64,000 bases of DNA. It comes from Antedon mediterranea. Its lineage: Eukaryota; Echinodermata; Crinoidea; Comatulida; Antedonidae. Positions 11,201-21,700 of this stretch are shown here, in pieces. The first letter of the stretch is position 1; every line of letters starts with the position of its first letter. The position numbers and the translations under genes were made by a program. The notes beneath the pieces are model-generated. The model saw only the letters and a list, made by a program, of their open reading frames with translations, was not told the origin of the DNA and made no database searches. Where the stretch lies: NCBI RefSeq assembly GCF_964355755.1, contig NC_092670.1, positions 38,117,795 to 38,181,794 on the forward strand, given 5' to 3'.

Positions 11201-14200
11201 GCTTGACGAGGGGTCACAAAAACTAACAACAATCAACACAACAAAGGGGTTGTTTGTTTACACCAGGATGTGTTATGGTATCTCATCAGCACCCGGTATA
11301 TTCCAACGCTTGATGGAACAAATCGTACAAGGAATTCCGAAGATTGCAGTGTACTTAGACGATGTGTTAGTGACAGGAGCTTCGCAGGAAGAAGCCAACG
11401 CAAACTTAATGCTTGTCCTAACTAGACTTCAAAATGCAGGACTACGCCTAAAGCGAGAAAAGTGTACGTTTATGCAGGAGTCATGTGTGTATCTAGGGCA
11501 TAAACTAGATGCTGAAGGGGTACACCCAACTAAAGAGAAAGTCCAGGCAGTGGCACAGGCACCTATCCCAAAGAACACTTCAGAGCTGAAAAGTTACTTG
11601 GGTATGATAAATTATTATCATCGATTCTTGCGAAACCTCAGCACTGCTTTGGCACCACTAAATAATCTTCTGCGCAAAGATGTCAAATGGAAATGGTGCG
11701 CAAACGAACAGAGAGCATTTGAGTTGTCGAAGAACATGCTACAATCTTCTCAAGTAATTATCCATTACAATCCAGCCCTACCATTACTCCTTAGCTGTGA
11801 TGCATCACCATACGGCATTGGCGCTGTACTGTCTCATAGAATGCCTGATGGGATGGAAAAGCCTGTAGCTTTCGCATCTCGATCTCTTTTGAAGGCAGAA
11901 GCAAACTATGCCCACATTGAGAGAGAAGGGCTAGCAATCATTTTTGGAATTACAAAGTTCCATAAGTTCCTGTATGGTAGAGAATTCATCATCCAGACAG
12001 ACCACAAGCCACTGTTAGGCTTATTAAAAGAGGACAAACTAGTATCAAGTATGGCTAGTGCAAGGATCCAAAGATGGGCCTTGAAATTGGCCAATTATGA
12101 CTATAAATTACAGTACAAGCCTGGTACCCAAAACGGCAATGCAGATGGTCTCAGTAGACTGCCGTTAGCCACTGTGCCAGCTACTGTTCCTGTTCCAGAG
12201 GAAATTGTGCTCTCAATGAACTTGCTGAACAATACTCCAGTGACAGCACCGCAGATAGCAAAATGGACAGCAAGAGATCCATTGTTGTCTGCAGTTCTTA
12301 AATATACACTCCAAGGTTGGCCTTCCGGGGTGGGAGAAGAATTCAAAATGTACCATCGCAAGAAGAGTGAACTTTCCACACAGAAAGGATGTTTACTTTG
12401 GGGTTCAAGAGTGATAATCCCAGCTCAAGGCCGAGAAATACTACTGTCAGAATTACATGAAAGCCATCCTGGCATTGTACGTATGAAATCATTGGCAAGA
12501 AGTTATATTTGGTGGCCTAATCTTGACATGGACATAGAAATTACTGTTCGGGGATGCCCTACTTGTCAGCAGTACGGGAAAGCACCACCAAAAGCAAATC
12601 TGCATCCATGGGAGTGGCCAGGGAAACCCTGGTATCGCATACATATTGATTACGCAGGCCCGTTTGAAGGGAAAATGATACTAGTTATAGTTGATGCTCA
12701 TAGCAAGTATATCGATGCACACATTATGGCATCAAGCACAACATCAGCTACCTTAATCAAGTTACGTCAAACCTTTGCAACTCATGGTGTGCCATGGAGT
12801 CTAGTATCAGACAATGGTACCCCGTTTACCAGCCACGAGTTCCAGACCTTTTGCAAAAATAATGGTATTAAACATATCTGTAGCTCACCATACCATCCAG
12901 CCAGTAATGGTCTAGCGGAACGAGCTGTGCAAACTGTGAAAGAGGGGTTAAAGAAAACTGTAGGTGAGGACTTGGAGTCAAGATTATATAGATTCCTGGC
13001 AAAATACAGACTAACACCACAGTCAACTACTGGTCAGTCACCAGCAGAATTACTAATGAAAAGACGTCCTAGGTCGCGACTTGACTTAGTTTGCCCTAAT
13101 ATGGAGAACCATGTACTGGATAAACAAGCTACAATGATAGCAGGACGAGAAACGCATGAGAGATCATTTTATGAGGGAGACTCGGTATGGGTAGTGAACT
13201 TTGCTGGTAAACCAAAATGGTTACCTGGTGTGCTTCAACATCAGTTAGGTCCAGTTTCCTTTAACGTACATTTGGACGATGGCCGTGAATGGCGTCGACA
13301 CATTGACCACATTCGAAAGCGGTTTCCGGAAGAGAAAGTTAGTAGACCGCCTGAAATTACAGAGCAGACTACAATCAACTTACCAGTTCAAACTGAAGAA
13401 ATACTACCACACCAGCTAACACCAAACCAAACAACTATGGAACAATCTTCAATCAACCCTAATGATTTATCAGATACTGTACCTAAACCTACAACTACAG
13501 CTAATTCACCAGAATTGGAACCTCGCAGATCAGGAAGAATTCGCAAGGCTCCTGACAGATTAGATTTGTGAACATTGTTATTTTGCGCGTTGTTGTATGC
13601 ATTCTGTTGTGGACTAATAATTGAACGTTTGATTGCATTTGATGAACAGTTGTTTTGATGATCATCACAGATTTATGATACTAATAATTACACTACAAAG
13701 TAATGATATTGATAATTGATGTTTCGCAAATAACTTTTAGTATAACCATGTTTTAAATATTGCTCATTTTAACAGACTTATATTATAACCCATATCATAT
13801 CATATCAAATCTAAAAAAGGAGGAATGTTTGTAGTACAGCGCTAGCTGTCACGTGACACATGACACGTTGTTGTTTTAGTTATATCGTTATACGATCGAG
13901 TGATCCAATTAAAGTTTATTGTTTAAAGAGCTGTTTTTAGTAGTTTATTGTTTCCGAACATCACAACAAGTAACAACATTCAAAAATGAAATACAAACCA
14001 AAAACAATCAGCTTCCCCATTGGACGAAGAAGGTCAAAGCATTTCATTGTGTCTTTACCGGACAGAGGGTCAAGAACGATGTCCACTCCTGGATGAACAA
14101 AAAAGTTATTTGTATTTTACAAAGGCTGAAATGGATGAATTTATATATACAGTTAATACTTTATTGGATTAATTTAAAAAAAATAATGGTTTTATTCAAA

Positions 14201-17200
14201 GAACTAAAAATGGTTTTATTCAAAGATTATTCAAGCTTAACAATTCAATTTCTATTAAAAGATAAGAGTATCAATATTTGTTGTTGACAGTTTGACAATT
14301 TTTAGACTGAGATAAAAAAAAAATTAGACATAGTGTAAAACTAAAAAATTTAAATTTTTTACAAATTATTAATGTGCTACCTTTTGGTGAGATTTTTCGA
14401 ATCTCGACTTCATAATCCATGTTTCTGTAATCAATCGGATGCTTAACGCCCATCTCGCGTATCAGCTCGTGCTTATGCGCTGAGGCAGTCCCATACACAG
14501 TAACATCGGGAACGGTTTTGCATAGCTGTGTAGCTGCAATACCTACTCCACCTGTAAGCAATGATGTTGGCACATTTAATGAATTAATTTCTATATCAGA
14601 TTCTATACAGTCAGGGGAAAAATAACAAAATGCTTCCTACTTTCTAGGATTTTTATCAAATAATCTATATTATTTTGAAAACTTTAACATGACCACAGTG
14701 CTGATTTTGCCATTTTTTCTCTAACTTATTTAGTGTATTCTGGTACAGATTTCGTGCATGTTTTATCAGATCCTAATAAGCGCTACATCTAATTTTGATG
14801 GCCTAATTATTAATAAAAATACTAACAATAAGACTATGTTTCATTGTATGTCTTTTTTTGCTGTTCACCCTGTTTTGGTTCCTGTTTGTACGGTTCCTTT
14901 TTTTTACTGTTAAATTCTTTCAAAGGACCTCATTGGAAACAAGTCCGTAGAGAACTTTTATGAGTTATCCTTGGGCATCCTTCTTGTTTTATGTCTCTTG
15001 GCTTTTTATATATGATATTTTTAATTGTATGTCTGTGATTTTTTATGTACCGATGCCGAAATAAATCAAATCAAATCATCCATAACTATACCATAAACTT
15101 GCATAACAATACAAGTGAGAACTTTAAATCAATTGAGTAACTGAATTTCTCATATATTTATATTATATAATATAAGACGCAATACATCTTTGGGTTTTAA
15201 TCAAACATATACATACTCATTTTCATCAAAATATACTTTAATTTGCTTACATTTGAAAAAAAAATCATTGAAAATCTGATTTTGCTACATCAAGTTATAA
15301 GAATGTTATTGCCAGTCACTTTATAGTAAACACATGATTCCTTTGGTATGTTAACATTATCATAATATATTTTATAGAGTACATAAAGCAATACACAAGA
15401 TTATTTATATATTTGTCATAGTGCTGTGACAGCATTTAGTTTAATCCAACCGTGCAGAATGACTACTTCTTGCAGAATTCCAACTTCTCAAATGCTAATA
15501 TATTTTAATATTAATGTTGGAAATTTCTAAAATGTCAAGTTTGAAATAGAAACTATTTTATGCTGTGAATACTGTACTGTAGACAGTGTATCATTAATAT
15601 TAATATATTTAAATTATTTAAAATCCAACTGATCTAGATTTTTAAAAATTCAGCGGTAGGTATTTTAGGCTATATTAAGTGTGCTTAAAATGTCCACTTT
15701 CTATTGTGGCCCTTAATTCGTTTGCTTTCATTTTTTTAGTAAAAGGTCAAGGGTCAAATACACAGCATTCTCTGCGGCTTTTGTAAACTAGAAAAATTTG
15801 TACAAACCATTTTATTGTATTAAGATCCAATAAATACCTCATTTCGTTTATAGATTCTTTCAACGCATGACCTTGTTGATAATGTGATACAAATCATGGA
15901 TTAAAGTTAAAAATCAAACGGTGAAATGTTATTTCACAAAATTTACCTACTTTAAATTTTTTCAATAAATAGCATTTTTAATTAAGCAATTACCCTATTT
16001 GGTCATTTATTCTGTTATCACTTTACAATGGCTATGACAGCTGGCGTGATAATTAAGCCAAATTTACACATCAGTATAAATCCAATTATTCATTTCATAT
16101 TGTATTAACCAGCACTTTGCTAATGGAGTCTATACATTACATGGAATCCGTTAAACGTTTTTAAAAACAGTAGTTTTATCAATTTACATTACAATAAAAC
16201 GGGAGAAAGAGGTTGAACGCATAATTAATTGAGAATCTCATGATTTACTCTATTTGATCATTTTCAAGAATTTTCAAATATACTGTAGTATTTTATAATA
16301 TATATTTTATATATTTATAATCTAGTATTTAATGCTATATAATGAGAATTAAATAGAAAATACAGAGTAAAGCTCTTAAGACTATAATAAATACACAATT
16401 TATAAGGATCGTTCATTGTAAATGACAATGATGATGCCATTCCTCATTAGAACATGGAGAATGTCTAGAAATGATATCTTTAACTCCATATGTAGTGATG
16501 CAAACCAAATCACTTTGTGTTTATTTGTTAAGCAAACAATTGTAATAATGAGCTGCACTGTGATGAAGTCTTTTAACGCATTCAACTTAGGAGTAGAGTA
16601 GCATATACAAACATTATTATAATGAGCACAAGTAACAACAAATAACTATATAATTTTGATTAAGATGACATTGATAATGATTATTTTTATGTGTTTTTGC
16701 TAATCAGTGACAGTGATAATGATGACCATGACAGGAATGACAGCAGTATTGCAAAGTGACAAATAAAGAAATATCTTAAAATGTGAATGTGAGTGGTATT
16801 GAGTCAAGTGACCGAGCGGTATTAAGTCGAGTGACCGAGTGGTATTGAGTCAAGTGACCGAGTGGTTAAGGCAGTGGACCTGCAACATAGAGGTTCAAGT
16901 CTTTCCTCAACCATAGTTCTAGTGAACTAGACTTTTGGATAAGGTTATATCTGGTGTGTGTGCCAGTGCAACTTTTGGAAGAGTAGGGGTTTACCCCGGT
17001 GTACTGGTCTGTATCAGGACCTGTCATTGGCAGCTCGACACAAACATGTATGTGCGACTATAGAAAGATGAGATGTTTTTTGTTTAAACCTACCAGCAGC
17101 CATATGTATCAAAACACTGGTTCCCTGCCGTAAGTTACCAAAATTGAAGAGCATCAGGTAGGCTGTTAAGTAGTTAACGGCAAGTGCTGCTGCCTCCTCA

Positions 17201-18129
17201 AATGACATTCCTTCTGGAATTGGAAAGCATCGCTCAGCTTTCACAGCCGCAAACTCCTTCCACAATCCAAAATCATTCAAGCATATTACACGGGTACCAG
17301 GCTGAGTAAAATTAATGTTGAAAAACACAGTTTTTAGAAAATTATATTTTTTCTTCAATAAAACAGCATCTATTACTGTGGCATTAACATAGGACAAGTA
17401 ATTTGCCTGTACATACAGTAATATAATTTATTTTTGTATAAATACTGCAATGTATATTTTTTATATGATTTTTTATACCGAATATAGTAATTACCATGGG
17501 TGACACTACTACATGCAGTACGTTATAATAGTAAAGTAATTACTGTACATAAACAAATATTATAGGCCCTTTGTCAAGGGAGAGATTTATATATGCTGTA
17601 TATACTTTTGTGTAATTTTAAATGCAGTATCAATTATTTGTCAGTACCAGTACCCAATATACTCCTTGCTAGTGTGATTGCAAGGAGTATATTGGAGTGA
17701 GAATATTAATGTTAATGACATGGCGCACACATGCCAAATGAAAGAATTCTACTGTAGACATATTCATGCAGAAAAGAACTTTTAACCAAATTAGTTATAC
17801 AGTATAAGAATTACTTTAGGTTGCACAACTCCACTGCCTACTTCCTCTACAACACCAGCACACTCCATACCCATTGAGAATGGACATGGAGGTAAGCCGC
17901 CAGGAACCTGATACAAGCCTTGCCGACAGTGCAGCTCAGCAAAATTTAGGCCTGACGTTTTAACACGAACAAGAACTTGTCCTGTCTCTGGCTTCGGAAT
18001 TGGTAACTCTCTCGTGACCAACTTATCATAGCCACCATGGCCTGTCAAAAGAACTGCTTGCATACGTTGTTCTTCCATAGATTTTTTGACTTCAGAGTCC
18101 TTAGAATCACGATTAATTTGCGCAGCCAT
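8131..18129 (-). CDS. VAT1: VAT1-like protein (medium-chain dehydrogenase/reductase family), six coding exons
   Basis: Joined CDS: 18129-17815, 17301-17094, 14551-14381, 14088-13999, 8831-8590, 8229-8131; 1125 bp, 374 aa, all GT-AG with matching phases. The product resembles vertebrate VAT1 (about 390 aa), a quinone-oxidoreductase-like protein of the zinc-free MDR group found on vesicle and mitochondrial membranes. Visible parts: GroES-like N-terminal half (about residues 20-130), Rossmann glycine motif AAGGVG (173-178) for NADPH, the stretch KISPKGVDIV across the exon 3/4 junction, and the C-terminal GFHLGYL and IKPKIDSVW motifs typical of VAT1. The start has A at -3. A possible poly(A) signal lies at 7977-7982. 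Intron 4 (8832-13998) carries an antisense gypsy element. The gene is head to head with the Rnd gene. Family assignment is firm; enzymatic activity is not established from sequence. The vertebrate paralogue VAT1L is an alternative name. Confidence 0.93.
8411..8571 (-). mobile_element. hAT-like MITE copy in VAT1 intron 5
   Basis: The reverse complement carries the GTGACGTAACAG end, the TTGGCTAAAC block and the CACTAAACCAGTGGCC block seen in the copies at 6173-6491 and 45213-45413. Ends are diverged and I could not see a target duplication. Confidence 0.5.
8590..8831 (-). CDS. VAT1: VAT1 coding exon 5
   Basis: Residues 262-342: GAANMMQGENRS, then TWW, GFHLGYL and IKPKIDSVWHFAN. Acceptor CTTTTTTAG; its pyrimidine tract runs directly into a SINE. 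Donor AAT/GTGAGT. Confidence 0.92.
8840..9160 (+). mobile_element. tRNA-derived SINE, near full length, in VAT1 intron 4
   Basis: The head GTGAGTGAGAGGGTTAAG resembles the D-arm/A-box of a tRNA-Ser/Leu, and GTTCGAGGTTC near 8900 is B-box-like. The body includes AGTAGGGGGTTACCCCGGTG and ends GAGGTTACCCAGTATAAATA with an AT-rich tail. Related copies lie at 3994-4140, 16793-17035, 36195-36375 and 53780-53945. It starts 6-8 bp from the exon 5 acceptor. Confidence 0.75.
9168..9307 (+). repeat. 5' LTR of the gypsy element
   Basis: 140 bp, TG...CA, identical by eye to the copy at 13826-13965. Very short for an LTR, so promoter and poly(A) functions are compressed. Confidence 0.96.
9312..9324 (+). 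other. Primer binding site, tRNA-Ser(GCT)-type
   Basis: TGGCGACGAGGAT begins 4 nt after the 5' LTR. It is complementary to the 3' end of an animal tRNA-Ser(GCT) (ATCCTCGTCG plus CCA), so that tRNA probably primes minus-strand synthesis. Confidence 0.8.
9564..13571 (+). CDS. Gag-Pol polyprotein of the gypsy element
   Basis: 1335 aa in a single frame. Gag-like region at 1-200, then a cysteine-rich part with a CX2CX4HX4C knuckle (242-255). Retroviral-type aspartic protease with DTGA (321-324). Reverse transcriptase with the catalytic YLDD (597-600). RNase H with SCDASPYG (D746) and TDHKPL. Integrase with an HHCC zinc finger (from H965 to the CPTC at 998-1001) and a D1029, D1083, E1119 triad, giving the canonical DX35E spacing. 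The C-terminal tail is proline/threonine-rich. No stop, frameshift or missing catalytic residue was seen. There is no gag/pol frameshift, so Gag:Pol ratio must be set another way. The start is the first ATG of the frame after the LTR leader. Confidence 0.96.
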   Translation: MDIKSSILPFKSEPTETAPTRWKRWLKRFDNFLIAKAITDDGRKRAMLLHLGGEDVFEISETHTTGNETYLERKEKLTTYFAPKRNVEYEVFMFRQAAQHPTELLDKYYARLCQLAKNCEFQDKEAEIKSQIIQRCQLVKVRHQGLSEANMTLKALLIFGRTLEATQVQAKAMAGGVETEKTIHVVEHKQKYYQPRKPKYGGKQGGKHKAKPETNNRRCTGCGGCHGTEKRDKVCPAWGKQCHKCKRSNHFASVCKATTPANNMHMIQTETEIPVQSAKAATIDVDEYGFPLFKSDTLGKYVKPYMCAVTLNGVPVMMEIDTGATTSLMCEEQFGNIKKGNLTLNTDCLPKLRTYSGEIIEPIGQTMVNVCYEKKSYNLPLLIVPGKGPSLLGRDWLQQMKVNWATVHHLDKLDYTQIFPELFKNELGTLKGNKAKLWIDKEVQPRFFKARPVPHALRSKVESELDRLVAEGVIKPVEFADWAAPIVPVLKANGDVRICGDYKLTVNVAAKVDRYPIPNIEDLYTKLAGGKFYSKLDLSHAYQQIELDEGSQKLTTINTTKGLFVYTRMCYGISSAPGIFQRLMEQIVQGIPKIAVYLDDVLVTGASQEEANANLMLVLTRLQNAGLRLKREKCTFMQESCVYLGHKLDAEGVHPTKEKVQAVAQAPIPKNTSELKSYLGMINYYHRFLRNLSTALAPLNNLLRKDVKWKWCANEQRAFELSKNMLQSSQVIIHYNPALPLLLSCDASPYGIGAVLSHRMPDGMEKPVAFASRSLLKAEANYAHIEREGLAIIFGITKFHKFLYGREFIIQTDHKPLLGLLKEDKLVSSMASARIQRWALKLANYDYKLQYKPGTQNGNADGLSRLPLATVPATVPVPEEIVLSMNLLNNTPVTAPQIAKWTARDPLLSAVLKYTLQGWPSGVGEEFKMYHRKKSELSTQKGCLLWGSRVIIPAQGREILLSELHESHPGIVRMKSLARSYIWWPNLDMDIEITVRGCPTCQQYGKAPPKANLHPWEWPGKPWYRIHIDYAGPFEGKMILVIVDAHSKYIDAHIMASSTTSATLIKLRQTFATHGVPWSLVSDNGTPFTSHEFQTFCKNNGIKHICSSPYHPASNGLAERAVQTVKEGLKKTVGEDLESRLYRFLAKYRLTPQSTTGQSPAELLMKRRPRSRLDLVCPNMENHVLDKQATMIAGRETHERSFYEGDSVWVVNFAGKPKWLPGVLQHQLGPVSFNVHLDDGREWRRHIDHIRKRFPEEKVSRPPEITEQTTINLPVQTEEILPHQLTPNQTTMEQSSINPNDLSDTVPKPTTTANSPELEPRRSGRIRKAPDRLDL
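13813..13825 (+). other. Polypurine tract of the gypsy element
   Basis: AAAAAAGGAGGAA directly abuts the 3' LTR, the expected site of plus-strand priming. Confidence 0.85.
13826..13965 (+). repeat. 3' LTR of the gypsy element
   Basis: 140 bp, matches the 5' LTR base for base by eye, and is followed by the ACAAG target duplication at 13966-13970. Confidence 0.96.
13999..14088 (-). CDS. VAT1: VAT1 coding exon 4 (90 bp)
   Basis: Too short to stand out as an ORF. Found because exons 3 and 5 leave a gap in the family pattern. It encodes VDIVLDPLSGKDTMKCFDLL and GKLIVFG. Acceptor TTCATCCAG, donor TTTG/GTTTGT; both split glycines rejoin in frame. Its donor is only 28 bp from the retrotransposon target duplication. 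Confidence 0.9.
14381..14551 (-). CDS. VAT1: VAT1 coding exon 3
   Basis: Residues 175-232. It opens with GVGIAATQLCKTV, the Rossmann loop and helix, and closes with EIRKISPKG. Acceptor GCTTACAG, donor AAAG/GTAGCA. Confidence 0.92.
14552..17093 (-). other. VAT1 intron 2
   Basis: AT-rich, with one SINE at its 5' end (16793-17035). No other feature seen. Confidence 0.6.
16793..17035 (+). mobile_element. SINE copy with triplicated A-box region in VAT1 intron 2
   Basis: Three tandem copies of about 27 bp containing AAGTGACCGAGTGGT, then TTAAGGCAGTGGACCTGCAA, AGAGGTTCAAGTC (B-box) and AGTAGGGGTTTACCCCGGTG. It ends about 60 bp from VAT1 exon 2. Confidence 0.65.
17094..17301 (-). CDS. VAT1: VAT1 coding exon 2
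   Basis: Residues 106-175 (last codon split). Acceptor TTTTACTCAG, donor G/GTAGGT. It encodes the conserved MSFEEAAALAVNYLTAY and ends in HMAAG, the start of the nucleotide-binding loop completed by exon 3. Confidence 0.92.
17654..17695. repeat. Perfect 16-bp-stem hairpin in VAT1 intron 1
   Basis: CCAATATACTCCTTGC and GCAAGGAGTATATTGG around a 10-nt loop. May be an excision product or a tiny foldback. Confidence 0.8.
17815..18129 (-). CDS. VAT1: VAT1 coding exon 1
   Basis: Residues 1-105, ending phase 0 in Pro-Lys before GTAATT. It holds the start codon and the GroES-like N-terminal segment including SGLNFAELHCRQGLY and MGMECAGVVEEVG, both close to VAT1 of other animals. Confidence 0.92.
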
Positions 18130-18607
18130 GATGAATTTGATTTTCAGATTACAACAGGTCCCTGGAAAAATGAAAATTATGTACTCCTAGAACATCCGCC
18201 TACACAAATTGAATACGTGTGATTTGATGACATAAAAGAAAACATACACAGCGTCCCCTATTATGTGTTTGTAAACACTGAGATTATTTTCCAAATATGT
18301 CTTTAGTAGGCGGAGTTAAGTCTATTGAATTGTAAATCTATTGGTCATTGAAAAAATTACGTCATGGGGCTGTCCCTCGTTCGTTACTCTTGATTGAACA
18401 CATGGCATACACAGTATCAACCGCAATACACGCGTGGTGACTAAAAATAGCTACTGTGCACTGTTGTTCATTTCAAAAAGAGAGCCTAGCTTGACGAGAC
18501 ACGCTATTGTTGGAAATTGTAATTACTGTAACTTAGGTTGTGGAGTTTGTGATTGAATAAACCTCTATTATATTACTTATTAGGCCTACTTTTTATATTT
18601 GTTAAAG
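18130..18607. promoter_or_regulatory. Shared intergenic promoter region of VAT1 (minus) and Rnd (plus)
   Basis: 478 bp separate the two divergent start codons, so both 5' UTRs and core promoters must lie here or in upstream non-coding exons. An inverted CCAAT box (ATTGGTC) lies near 18340. No clear TATA box serves both sides. The bidirectional-promoter role is inferred from geometry alone. Confidence 0.5.
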
Positions 18608-18733
18608 ATGATTCGAAGACAAAGTACGATGTCTTTGGCAGAGCGTACGCGATGTAGAATTGTTATTGTTGGGGATAGTGGATGTGGAAAAAGTTCATTG
18701 CTAAGCCTGTTTGTGAAGGAAAGTTTTCCAGAG
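18608..18733 (+). CDS. Rnd: Rnd coding exon 1
   Basis: Residues 1-42 with the P-loop; ends at GAG/GTGAGT in phase 0. The start ATG has A at -3; Met8 is a possible alternative. Confidence 0.92.
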
Positions 18734-21700
18734 GTGAGTGCGGGAAAAAGAGCGGGCGACTGTATCGATTTTTAGGGGGCCGAAGGGTTTTGCATTGTGG
18801 GCAGTTTGACTTTGTTTTAGGCTAGCCTTCATTCATAAATAAACCAGGCATGCTTTATAATGTTTACAATGTTGTTTATAAATGTTTCTTTTTATTTTAC
18901 TTTCATATTCAGATTTATAAAGCCTGCCTATCCTAAAAAAAGTATATTCTTGAATGTGTTTATTCTTATTCTTAGGTATATATCCCAACTACATTTGAAC
19001 AATATGAATCAACAATTGATGTTGGAAAAATGCACTTAGAAGTAAACATATGGGATACATCAGGTAAAACATAAAAAAAAAATTATATTTTGGTTTTATT
19101 TTGATATTTTGTTCTTTAGTTGATTTATATTATTATTATTATTATTATATTATTATTATTCTGTTGTTACATTTCTCTTTATTAAACAACAAGTATTAAC
19201 CCTTTGGAAAGAAATTCATCTTTATCAGTATTTTCTTTTTTGTTCGATTAGATCATCCAAAAGAAAATTATACTGTAAGAAAGCTCTATAAAGTACTTTT
19301 GTTATATTAAAACAATTTTCTACTTGTAACTTTACAGTACCTTCACTGACCGATATGCTTAAAAAAGTTAGTATTAGTATTAACTTGGTGGGGTCTGTTT
19401 CTACTTTGAAAGAATAAAAATGACCATGTAGCCAAATTATCTTTACAGTAATTTTTTAGAAGCAAAAACAGGACAATTTCAAATAAACTAAACGATTAAA
19501 AACTGTCAATAAATTGCAACAATCAGTCATTGCTAAATGGCGGTTATTTGATTGACCGCGTTATTGACCTTGATTCAACAACTTTAGCATCTTGAGCAAT
19601 TGACCACTTGATTGCATGTAAAGTCATTTCGTTGACCACCAACCACTGGTTTTAAATTAAATTATGATGGGAAGCACAAGTTTAACAGATACGCAATCTA
19701 TTTTCCAAAAAATGGTTATTTGGTATTATGCAGCAGAAATAGGCCCTTGTACAGTAATCTGACATTTGTAATTATTTCCTGATAAGATTGATATTTCTTG
19801 TTTATTTAATTACTGTGTCTTTCAACTCTGTTGCCTTGACCGGGTTAAAATATAACGCCATGTATTACAGCTTTTCCTGAAAATTATTACATGAGTATTG
19901 GTAAAGAAATGGATGTTTGGGACATTAGTTGACAATCCGTTATCCTAAAGGATTTGCATCACTTCCAGTATTTCAATTCAATAAAAAAAAAAAACCTATT
20001 GTTTACAAATCAGGTGACATTTTTTGTGGTTTGTCGCCGATTATTTTAATTATGTCGGGAAAACCACTTTTCTGTAGAATCTTCTCGGAAACTACTGTTT
20101 TTTTTTCCATGATATGCAAAAAAAGGTTGGAGACTATTCTAAACAGGAGGTATTATTCATTCATCTTTTTATTTCGGAATACCAATAAGAAATCTTTGTA
20201 CATATAAACAAAAACATATTTGAGGTTGTAGAGAATAACGGACAAAATATATAAATATATAAATTTAATGTAATACAGTAGTAATGTACTGTAAAGTGTA
20301 GTTGTGTAAAAACTTTAAACAAATTATAATTGACTTAGATTTCTTTTCCCATGTGGCCTACAACAAGGACACTTGGAATTATTGCTAATAGTCATAAATC
20401 TAAATCTAGTTAATTTGATTGCAGACCTTCAAAATCAAATTTGTTGTGGTTAAGATTTATTGGTATTATTAACAAGGCAAATGTTAAGGTACTATATAAT
20501 AATTTAATTTATATTCTTTATTATTATACAGTAATAAACAAATGCAGTTGATACAGTGACACAGTTTTCAATCAAGTGTCAAATTAGTTTGGTTGCTCTT
20601 TTTGCTAGATATTTTTTTTAATCAAAAACCAACAGCAACACAAAAATTGCCAATATCAGGAGGGTTAACATACAAAACAGAACGGATACACGGAAAAAAT
20701 AACTAGATAATATACAACTATCAGTATATACATTAGCAAATGTGTGGTAGTGGATAAAAAAAAACTACATTTCATATTTCAAACTAGCTCTGATTAAATG
20801 TACTATTAAATGAAAATAACAACATAATTTAAAGTACAGTACATCAAATGTTATCACAGTTGTGTATTTAGCCTTTTCACTTAACTTGCTTGACCATTAC
20901 ATTTTGTGCCCATTTTTTGATAATAATGTCAAGGTTGCTTTTATCTGATAAGGCACATTGTGATAAGTACTGAGTGTCTACTTATTTGATAGTACTATAC
21001 TAACTGGACATTGTTGAAAGTACTAGTTTTCTACAATAAAATTTGTACAATACTGTATACCAAATTTAATTCAGAACTAAATAATAAATAAATATACTTA
21101 TATAGGCCTATACTCCATCAAAAGTTAAGTGTTGTACTTTTTCACTATTGTATAATTCATTTCTTTTTCCTTTTTTTCTTTAAACTTATGAACGCACCGT
21201 CATAAAACGTGTGCCGCTGTTCTAAAAGCGTCTGTTCAATAAAGTTATTAATAACTAATATTAGTAACTTAATAACTAATTAATAGTATATTAATTTAGT
21301 AGTGAAGGAATACTGTAGGAACAATGTTGGGCAATACAGTACTGTATGTTCCATTAAAATGGGCCCACCAGATTTTCTTTATCTCTTTATCTCCCCCCCC
21401 CCCCCCTTCCAACTTACTCTACCCCCACCCCCTAGGGTAATCTGGTTGGTTGATGTTGATATTACAATGACAGATTCAGACAGTTCTCTGGCTGGGTTCA
21501 TTTATCTTGTTCCAGATTCAATTACATTATGTTTAGAATGTTTATTATTAATAGAATGTGTTTGTTCAGGATGTTTGATGATGACATCACACACCGTGCT
21601 GATGTCATACATAGCACCACCTAATCTATGACATCATAAGTGTTGATCCCATCTAGGAGGAGGAAGTGTACAAAGTTCCATAATATTTAGAATGATTGAG

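Larger units (their letters stand above)
9168..13965 (+). mobile_element. Full-length Ty3/gypsy LTR retrotransposon in VAT1 intron 4
   Basis: 4798 bp, bounded by 140-bp direct LTRs (9168-9307, 13826-13965) beginning TG and ending CA, identical by eye, and flanked by the 5-bp target duplication ACAAG (9163-9167, 13966-13970). A tRNA-primer site follows the 5' LTR and a purine tract precedes the 3' LTR. One uninterrupted gag-pol ORF lies between, with no envelope ORF. Identical LTRs and an open ORF suggest recent insertion and possible competence. It is antisense to VAT1. Domain order protease-RT-RNaseH-integrase places it in Ty3/gypsy; the single-ORF, short-LTR form resembles Mag-like lineages, which is a tentative placement. 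Confidence 0.97.

Noticed and set aside
9168-13965. Endogenous retrovirus with envelope
   Set aside because: The ORF ends shortly before the polypurine tract and no envelope-like frame exists; it is a gypsy retrotransposon.
21390-21410. Poly-C/poly-G runs here and at 22817, 26767 and 53202
   Set aside because: Simple homopolymers; exact lengths may be sequencing-dependent and no function is implied.
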